64,000 nucleotides of DNA from Polytrichum commune (lineage: Eukaryota > Streptophyta > Polytrichopsida > Polytrichales > Polytrichaceae): contig OX485805.1 in the NCBI GenBank assembly GCA_950295325.1, positions 14,309,501-14,373,500 of the forward strand, written 5' to 3'. The notes beneath the pieces were generated by a model. The model was not told where the DNA came from. It saw nothing but the letters and a program-made list of their open reading frames with translations, and did no database searches. A program made the position numbers and the translations under genes. Below, piece by piece: positions 56,946-64,000 of the stretch. Numbering within the stretch: the stretch's first letter is position 1; every line of letters begins with the position of its first letter.

Positions 56946-57169
56946 TTACACTAATTATCCCAATTAGTGTGTATTACTATTTGGAGTAATGTAAGTGTTA
57001 TAACTACTTATTTGAGAATGTAATATTTACCAAGCAAACTCATTTATGTTTTATAATGTCCAAGCAACCTATTGATCTTCCGTTAGTAAAAAGTGGACTT
57101 CTGAGTAAGACATTATTGGACTACGTAACTCTAAATAATAACATGAACTAATTGAGATAATCAGTGTAG
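56946..57169. repeat. MITE family A, full-length copy
   Basis: 224 bp. Ends TTACACTAATTATCCCAATT and GAGATAATCAGTGTAG. Inner words 'gtgtattactatttgg' and 'actctaaataataacatg' form the long inverted repeats. Confidence 0.85.
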
Positions 57170-57595
57170 TGAAACACTTGATTCCACGGCCAAAGCAAAC
57201 GTAAGATAGAGGATGCTAAAACCATCACTTTAAGCATTAAAGAATAGTTATTACTATTTGATATGAATTTTTTGATGTTTCTTGTTAGTGAATGAAGGTT
57301 TATTGCATTGTGGAATATTTTCAAGGGGATTCTATTGGACCAAAGCATGCCATCTTTGGATTCCATATGTAAAAATTAGAAGAGTTCAAAGGTTTATTGG
57401 TAGAATATCCAAATCATTAAGGAATTATGGTGTTAAGGTGGTGATCATTTTCAAAACCAACATGTACTCAATGTGTTTGATTTTAGAGTGTTGAGTTTGA
57501 GTGGTTTGTTGACTTTAGCATTATCTACTTAAGCTTGTAATTGTCCTTTAAAGCACGTGTACACAATTGTTATTATTGGATTACCTTAATTTTCT

Positions 57596-57862
57596 AAACA
57601 AATGAATAAATAACCAACGTCGGGCAATCTGATATGAATTTGAGCCCGTTGGCCCTACCCTACTCAAGAATCCTCTTGATGCAGGATGGGGTTTATTGCC
57701 TACCTTGCGGTGAGTGGGCTCTTGGCTTTCTATCTACCTAGCTAGTTTTTTTTCCATCAAGTAGAGAGTAGATTTCACAATAGGAATTGAACCGCCAACC
57801 ACTCCATTCGGAAATGGGTACCCCTCCACTATCACCCGATAGTTTAGGGTCATCTCGGACCT
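57596..57862 (-). mobile_element. tRNA-type SINE, copy 2 (267 bp)
   Basis: Read on the minus strand: head AGGTCCGAGATGACCC, A-box-like TGATAGTGGAGGGG, a good B box GGTTCAATTCC within GGCGGTTCAATTCCTAT, body 'gggccaacgggctcaaattc', and an ATTT-type tail. It is flanked by AGAAACTTAAG and AGAAAATTAAG (plus strand 57863-57873 and 57585-57595), an 11-bp duplication with one mismatch. Same family as 52081-52331. Confidence 0.85.
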
Positions 57863-58432
57863 CTTAAGTTTCTATTGGTTCATGTTGGTAATTGAAAGTG
57901 GATTTCAGCACATAACAATTTTTAGCAACTCGCGGTTGTTCCTTGGGCCCCATGGACAAGGGCACTAGAAGCTCAAATCCACACCCCGGGATGTCGATAA
58001 TCTCTTCTTCTCATGCAGAGTATTGGGTTCTTTTCGCCTCCTCCTTCCTATTTGAGAAAGTGTACAAGATTTACATTATTGAAGAATAATGTGCACATCT
58101 TTTACCAACCACTCCACACTCGACAGTGAACACAAGTGGGAAGACCTGCGTATTTAGTAAAGAAATCAACAAATATGCACTTCCAATAACCATAACTGCA
58201 TGAAGGGAGGTCCGATTCTGGCTGACACTTCATCGTAGATTCACGAATGCCACACAAAGCTTCGTTGGGTGAATCTAATCGGAGGAAGAAGTTGGAGAAC
58301 ATGAAGAAGAAGAAAAAACAAACTGAATAAGAGCATCACCACCCATCCTCAAAAACGGATGACCTCAACTTATATTGTGAGAGGCGGCTTGCAAAAGTGC
58401 CCCACCCATCCTGCAAAATGGATGATTTGTTG
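57863..58432. other. Intergenic, no gene recognised
   Basis: Holds a MITE-like word set (AAGAGCATCACCACCCATCC) from about 58329 that recurs at 58480. Confidence 0.45.
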
Positions 58433-58859
58433 TTGAGTGACAATTAATCATGATGTTTGTGCGCCAATTTAGAGCCCTATCAGAGCATCACCACCCATCC
58501 TACAAAATGCAGGGTGGATCATCCTCACAATAAGTTCAAGTCACTCAGTTTGAAAGCCGGGTGACCCACCCATGACTTGTATATAAGGTGATAAAACAAG
58601 GAAAAAACAAAAGCAAGATGAATCTCATTGGCATCTTGGAAATCAGAGAGGAATATGGAGTTTGCCCTTTGTTGTTTAGGGGGCTCCTTTTTTGTTTTGG
58701 GGGCGGAGCTCCGACTTGCAAAATGACCCCAATTTGCAAGCCAACCTCAACTTCCAACACCCACATACATACCTTACAGGGTGGTGATCGATGCATGGTA
58801 CAGAGAGGGAGCTTTGAGTGACAATTAATCATGATGTTTGTGCGCCAATTTAGAGCCCT
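58433..58859. repeat. 46-bp exact direct repeats bracketing 335 bp
   Basis: The 46 bases starting TTGAGTGACAATTAATCATG are found at 58433-58478 and 58814-58859. The segment between them begins with AGAGCATCACCACCCATCC-type words (after ATC). It could be a local duplication or an element insertion. Confidence 0.75.
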
Positions 58860-59354
58860 GTCAAGGGTACTAGCTTGTTGATCATGAGAACATGAGGCAG
58901 CAGATTGAGCGAATCCGACTACTACTTATGGGTTTTTGGAGACGGAGAGAGGAAGCCTGGCTAGCTAGCTAGCTAGTCCACCGCACTCATGGATGCATGT
59001 CACTTATTATGCAACGTTGATTATATACCACCCCAGAATCCCACCCTTATTATCAACACAGATATTATTTGCCTTTCGGAATCGGAATTTAATGCGTCAT
59101 GTCAGTATCACAAATAGGTCAATACATGTGTCGTATCATCTGACCCGATCTTTATGGATCCACTTGCTTGCCTCCTTCAGAGAGATGAGGACGCTAGCTA
59201 ATTAAGTAGCTGCATGCATGATGATGCGAGTGAAAATCGACTTGCACACTTGACCCCTCAAATTAAAGTTAGAGGCCCAAGCCCACATCTCCCCCAAAAC
59301 TGCCTTGAAAACATCACCCCAACGCATCGGCTTCGTAAAATAGAAAATGTACTG

Positions 59355-59753
59355 CAACTGATTAACCCTAATTAGTGTGTGTTACTATTCCAAGTTACGC
59401 GGTGCAGTAACGTCTCACTGAGGAGTTCAATCTTTACTAACAAGTACATTAAACTTTTACTTTGTTAACAGGTTGTTTGGACATTAAATAGAGAACATAA
59501 ATGACTTTGTTTGGTAAAATATTACATTCATGTTAAATAATTAGAGAACTGTGTAACTCCAAATAAAATAAGCACCAGGGGCGTTGCCAGCCTTGATTTT
59601 CAAGGTAGGCCCCCGCAGGAAATCGAATTTTATCAAAATTTTCAGCAAAAATGTCATTTTTTATATATGACCTATGCTTTCAGGTGAGCCCTTTGGGCCC
59701 AAGGTAGGCCTGGCAACGCTGCTATCAAGCACTAATTGGGATAATGAATGTAG
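59355..59753. repeat. MITE family A copy interrupted by a nested element
   Basis: The left part 'ctaattagtgtgtgttacta' and core 'cataaatgactttgtttgg' are cut at 59575 and resume at 59725 with 'actaattgggataatgaatg' and TAG. Without the 149-bp insert and one 8-bp duplication it would be an ordinary family A copy. Confidence 0.8.
59576..59724. mobile_element. hAT-type MITE (149 bp) nested in a family A MITE
   Basis: Ends CAGGGGCGTTGCCAG and CTGGCAACGCTGCTA are inverted repeats (12 of 15 match). CAGGGGC starts are typical of hAT elements. It is flanked by the 8-bp near-repeats ATAAGCAC (59568-59575) and TCAAGCAC (59725-59732), the duplication length of hAT. No coding capacity. Confidence 0.8.
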
Positions 59754-60618
59754 TAATAGATTCAAGATTGTTCATATAAAATTTCTATTGTTCATGTGTC
59801 CCAATTCAAGGTATTGTATCATAAATGTGTATGCCGGTATAGACACACAAAGATGGTCGCCCAAACAAACCAAAAAGTCGTTTTCAAGGTTTAGGGGGTT
59901 AACCCTAAACTTGAAGCCAACTCAACGGGACTTTGATCCCCAAGACTTTACGTATAGAGTAAATATATCCATTCCAATAAACCCATACATAGAAGCCCCT
60001 TAACTTTCACACATGTAGCTATCGTTTTCTAATGTGATGGAATAATCCATGAAGAATCACACGTGTAACCGTCTCATTCAGCATGAGAAAAAGTAAGTTA
60101 AAAAGGTACAGATTTGGGTTCCTTGAAAAGGAGGGTACTAATTGTACTCAAATTTCCGTCCTCTAGTTATTGAAAATAGGTCGACCTATGTTGTGAATAC
60201 GGGTTGTGAGAGAATCTTGCCTTTGAGAATTTATAGTAATTTCAAAAGTTGGAAATAACTTATGAATTTTTTGTTGAACGTTGTGATATCAATTTTCCAA
60301 ACCGGCGACAAACCACTCCAATATCGCACCTATACTACACTTATGCAAAATTTCTCAAGTTATCGAAACAGGTTTGTCTACTCCATATTACTTGAATGCC
60401 AATTTTGTATATGCTACACTATAAATCTTTAATATCCCCCCCCCCCCCCCAACCAAAAAAAATTACAAGGAATGGCAAACAATGTTGGCTTAACAATTTA
60501 ATGTTGGCCACACTATAGTGCGGTTCACAATTAGTATGGAGCAAAAGACAAGTAGAATCGGTGACACTAGTGTACTTAATCTCCTCCGTCCAAAACCCCC
60601 CATGACCTCTCGGTATGC
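59754..60618. other. Intergenic with a C15 tract
   Basis: No gene recognised. Fifteen C at 60436-60450 followed by A-rich sequence. Confidence 0.5.
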
Positions 60619-61034
60619 TAAGGTAGAAATACCATAACCCATTAACCACCCTCTAGCTATGCACTAGACCGCCGTCATAATGGTGAAGTGCCATTTCTAA
60701 AACCGATCATGACTCGACGGCAACTTCAATCCGTGTACACTTAGTGTAGCCAATGGGAGTCAAGTGTTAATATACTCATTAGACAATGTTATGTATGGAA
60801 ATGCAGATTACCATGTTCAGTGTAGGGAGAATCTAGTGAACGAGTAGGGGGTTGGACAAACTTTCCACTTTGAAAAATTGTAGCATTTTTTGCATAGGGC
60901 AGAAAAATATGAAACAACTTGCATTCTTCATGAATCCTTCTCGTCTATCTTGGAAAATTATCTCATGATTGTCAGACCAGATCTTCAATGCGAATCAATC
61001 ACCTTATTTTCACGGGTTATGGTATGTCTACCTT
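60619..61034. repeat. TIR element (AAGGTAGAAATACC family), copy 2
   Basis: Left TAAGGTAGAAATACCATAAC; right GGTTATGGTATGTCTACCTT. The body is near-identical to 37991-38420 apart from small indels (416 against 430 bp). Confidence 0.8.
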
Positions 61035-61640
61035 TTGTGTGACTCCACACGAGTACAGGTGGGTGTTAGTTTGTTACCCAATCAGTTCTCTCCACCTAGT
61101 TACCTTTCATTCCCTTGGCACCATTCGAGTGAGCAAACACCCGACTGATGGAAGTTGATAAAATTAAGGTGAATTGGTGTCCCGGTAATTAAGCAAGGGA
61201 GGGAAGGGAAGCAGAAACGACAGAGGATAGTGCATTGCCGGGCCCTAATGAAAGTCAGCTGTCAACCCTGATTACAGGGATTCCCTCAGCACCAGTTTGC
61301 TTCCTGACACTTGGTCGTCATGAACGGTGACCGCCCCCCTGCCTGCTTTCTTTCTTTCTTTCTTTTGATTTCCATGCTTTAACCTAATTCCCTCACTTCC
61401 AACCAACAACAACCACCACCACCCCACCATGCATACTACTGTTGTTGTTGTTGTTGATGATGATGATGAAGATGTTCTTCTTCAGCTCGGAACCTCTCAT
61501 TCCTTCCTCGATCGCAACGAACCTTTTGTCCTCCTCACGGACGGATCCCAATGGCCGAGCAATTTTTGAAAGAAAAGAGTTACAAGGTTGAAACTACACT
61601 TGGCATACTGAGGAGTGAAGGTGATACTCAATTCCTTTGT
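61035..61640. other. No gene recognised; GTT/GAT microsatellite
   Basis: A (GTT)5 run then GAT triplets at 61441-61473. The surroundings are less AT-rich than the average, but no coding frame is recognisable. Confidence 0.5.
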
Positions 61641-61910
61641 GCTATGAATTAGTGCCACCGAAAGAAGAAGAAAAAACCGTGTAAGCATTGTTCACCTTGG
61701 CACTTGGCACTGTTCGGTTGAAGTTACCCACACTTGGCGCGATTCACTGACAAGCACATGGCACGCACGAATCACAAGCACACATTCATTTGTTTAAAGT
61801 CTATGGACACTGAACATAGGATTTACCGTCGTCGTGAGTTTAGTGTCACTCGGTAGCTACTCTCAGCCCTCGGTAACTTTGAGATTTGGCTAGATCATGC
61901 GTGCGACTTG
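61641..61910 (+). repeat. Dispersed repeat X, copy 2
   Basis: The ordered words listed for 50500-50830 recur here ('agtgccaccgaaag', 'ttggcgcgattcactgacaa', 'aatcacaagcacaca', 'ggtaactttgagatttggc'). Confidence 0.6.
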
Positions 61911-61984
61911 ACTTGAATGAGTTACCGCCCTCACGAATCGGTATGTTTAGTGTAATGAAGGGGGGTAGCAAGTTGCTACTTGAA

Positions 61985-62165
61985 AAATAACCGGTTGAGA
62001 GTCAAGACTTCAAGAAAATGACCGATCGTTTTTTAGAGGAATCCGTGGAATATATATGCCTTCGATTAACAAAGAAAAACCGAAAGATCACACAACATGG
62101 AACCGGTTGGGCTTGGAAACACACTCGGGTTTCGACCAAGTTGCGCTCAAAAATATCCCCCAACA
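61985..62165 (+). repeat. GGGAGAACCGG repeat, partial copy
   Basis: Contains 'aaaataaccggttgagagtc', 'aatgaccgatcg', 'aacatggaaccggttgggct' and a right end 'caaaaatatccccc'. The left end of the unit is missing. Confidence 0.6.
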
Positions 62166-62426
62166 CCGGAAGGGGAAATTCGAAAGGCCCGCCAGCCATG
62201 TGTGGCCGGCCCCATGGAGCGGCTAGGGATCCACACCCACTTAAGTGGAAATTACTAGGGATCCACACCGAAATTGCTTCAACAGTTGCAAAATGCCCTT
62301 CCCACGAGTTTGCCACATGTAAGGCTTGCGGGAATCTGGTATATAGGGCCCACTTATAACCACCTTATTATATACAAGTCTCTCATCACAACACGTCCGA
62401 GCTAGTCAGTTGTGCAACCGATTTTG

Positions 62427-62430
<4 letters not shown>

Positions 62431-62467
<37 letters not shown>
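62431..62467. repeat. (CT)n microsatellite
   Basis: Eighteen uninterrupted CT units. Confidence 0.95.
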
Positions 62468-62470
<3 letters not shown>

Positions 62471-62564
62471 AATTAGGTGTTTAGGGTGGTAGATTTGCGA
62501 GTTTTAATAGATGCGCACGAGACGATGTGCGCTATGGGACGACTCTCATGCGTTTGGTGCACTA

Positions 62565-63223
62565 CAGAGTTCGGGAAGTTTTTGAAGCCTTAGTGGCTAA
62601 TTGCCGGTAGTTGCTACGAAGGGTCGGATTTTTTCCAATTGACATCGGCAACAGCCAGTCTTTTGTAAAATCAATTGGCCAATTGCCTATATTTTCATAT
62701 TTTCATTGGCCAATATCCGATTAAATGGAATTCATATCAGCACTAATTGTTTAAAAATTGTATGAAAAGTTATTAGAAATCATTCCTTAGTACAAAATCT
62801 TGAATAAGTGAAAAGAAAGGCATGTTCAAAACTTTAAATTTGAAGAGTTAATATCCTTGGTAGGAATTGAACCAAGCAATGCCTTCACCGCTTGAAGGCC
62901 AAGGGTCCCCCAATTCTTCATAGAAGCAATTGGATTTGGTCATGGAAAGGTTGCATAATTCAAAAAGTTTAAGATTTAGGGTACTTCCTCAAGTGTATCA
63001 TCAGATGCCCCAAACAAATAACGCTCTGGATGCTTCCGGCTGAAATCCAGTAACTCACAAGAAGAATCCGCTACATTTCCGGGACATTTTCTGGTCCATT
63101 GGCTAATTGCCAGAGGATTGAAATTACAGTCGGATTGCCATCCGATGGTTGGAAATTTGAACCGGCCATGAGGGGAAATCCATCGGCTGATGATGAACTA
63201 GCCGTCGGTTTTCCCCGAACATA
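62565..63223 (-). mobile_element. Mutator-type (MULE) non-autonomous element, copy 2, 659 bp
   Basis: Flanked by perfect 9-bp direct repeats GGTGCACTA (62556-62564 and 63224-63232). Ends CAGAGTTCGGGAAGT and TTTTCCCCGAACATA. It is the inverted counterpart of 46848-47506, with exactly the same length and only scattered differences by eye. No transposase. Confidence 0.9.
62855..62904 (-). other. tRNA-like hairpin within MULE copy 2
   Basis: The minus strand reads CCTTGGCCTTCAAGCGG and then GGTTCAATTCCTACCAAGG. Same structure as in copy 1, with a change in the T-stem side. No anticodon arm. Confidence 0.4.
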
Positions 63224-63232
63224 GGTGCACTA

Positions 63233-63400
63233 TACATGTGTATGGTTTAGTGTGGCCCACACTATTCATCACCGACCCATGTAAATTATCTTGCAATCAT
63301 TCGGTGGCAGCTACAGAAGGTGGCATGGGACACCTGCTACCAGAGGGCGACCATGGAGGCCACTCTAATCTACTTGGCACGCTAAATCACGTAGATCGTA
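63233..63400 (+). repeat. Dispersed repeat related to HDS intron 16
   Basis: Diverged counterpart of 34975-35180 ('cttgcaatcattcggtggca', 'ggccactctaatctacttgg'). Confidence 0.5.
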
Positions 63401-63967
63401 TGGTAGGCGTCCCGATTGTTGGTCGTGTCGGTTTTTAACAAGTGTGATACAAGATGAGGGTAAGTTGGGTAGATTAGGCTTATGGTTATGCCACATGTAG
63501 GTTGCGCAAGGTGCTTGAGGAACATGGTTTGGAAGGGAGGGGGGGGGGGTCCACTTAGCCGCATCATACGAGTCCTATGTGCAACTAAACGTATCAGTAG
63601 CTTAATATCATGGTGGTAGATTTGCATGTTTCTAATTCGCGCAAGACATGTGCTCTTGAATTGATACGTTGGAAACTGATCCTAGGTAGTTATCGGTTGT
63701 CTCGATGTTTAGCAAGAAGTTTCCAAGATGCCATGAGTGGGTCCGGGTTCAAATCATGATAGATTGAGGAGAGAATTGGTTCATGAGCATGTGGATTAAC
63801 ATAATTGTGATGAGGACACACAACATGTTCCAACTGTGCTCAAGATATTGCACCGATGAGTGTCTTTGCGCCTCGTGGCATCCAAAAGAAGGAGTCAAGC
63901 CCCACATCCTAGACCATGCATTCTTCACCATGGTCTACATGCTTTTGTGGGCCCGGGGAACATACAA
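63401..63967. other. Intergenic, no gene recognised
   Basis: Includes a G11-type tract near 63537-63550. No coding content recognised. Confidence 0.5.
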
Positions 63968-64000
63968 CTACACTAAATATATCATATTTAGTGTCACCAA
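63968..64000. repeat. MITE family B, left end only (cut by window edge)
   Basis: CTACACTAAATATATCATAT followed by TTAGTGTCACC matches the family B terminus. The rest lies outside the window. Confidence 0.75.

Noticed and set aside
1128..64000. LTR retrotransposon or endogenous pararetrovirus
   Set aside because: No LTR pair with TG/CA ends and primer site, and no gag, protease, integrase or reverse transcriptase core was seen on either strand.

Overview
The window is nuclear DNA of a land plant. It carries spliced genes for plastid enzymes found in plants (an MGDG synthase and a large plant-type HDS/IspG), a plant lipid-transfer protein, a plant glycine/proline-rich protein, GT-AG introns and interstitial TTTAGGG telomere-type repeats. 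It is AT-rich, gene-poor (five supported genes and one doubtful one in 64 kb) and full of small transposon-derived repeats. Organism identity cannot be fixed by eye. A seed-free plant is possible, but that is only an impression.

Layout. 0-5.6 kb: intergenic, with repeat copies. 5.7-7.3 kb (-): TAF9, two exons. 9.5-10.5 kb (+): an orphan WNK-type OSR1_C domain ORF behind a TATA-like sequence, followed in frame by a stop codon and decayed coding-like sequence. 13.2-14.9 kb (-): a glycine/proline-rich XYPP-repeat protein with a 36-residue tandem array. Its 5' side (15.8-18.2 kb) shows a likely untranslated exon and a four-copy tandem duplication that carries splice-donor-like sites. 18.5-21.9 kb: tandem and dispersed repeats. 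22.4-25.9 kb (+): MGDG synthase, eight exons. 28.2-36.2 kb (+): HDS, nineteen exons, preceded by a GC-rich promoter with two TGACGTCA palindromes. 36.9-37.5 kb (-): a decayed LINE ORF2 tail. 38-41.8 kb: TIR elements. 41.9-44.3 kb (-): lipid-transfer protein, two exons, with a repeat-filled intron. 44.5-64 kb: no gene recognised, but rich in well-bounded elements. These are two 659-bp Mutator-type elements with perfect 9-bp target-site duplications, two tRNA-type SINEs with 11-bp duplications, a hAT-type MITE nested inside another MITE, and a complex direct/inverted array of a ~400-bp TIR element.

Functionally, MGDG synthase (thylakoid galactolipid) and HDS (plastid isoprenoid precursors) are same-strand neighbours that serve the chloroplast. 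TAF9 belongs to the general transcription machinery (TFIID/SAGA). The genes are independent units, not an operon. TAF9, MGDG synthase and HDS each carry one copy of the same intronic TIR repeat, in the same orientation relative to transcription. Exon borders were set by hand from reading frame, GT-AG sites and remembered family sequence. Coding exon lengths add up in frame for TAF9, MGDG synthase, HDS and the lipid-transfer protein.
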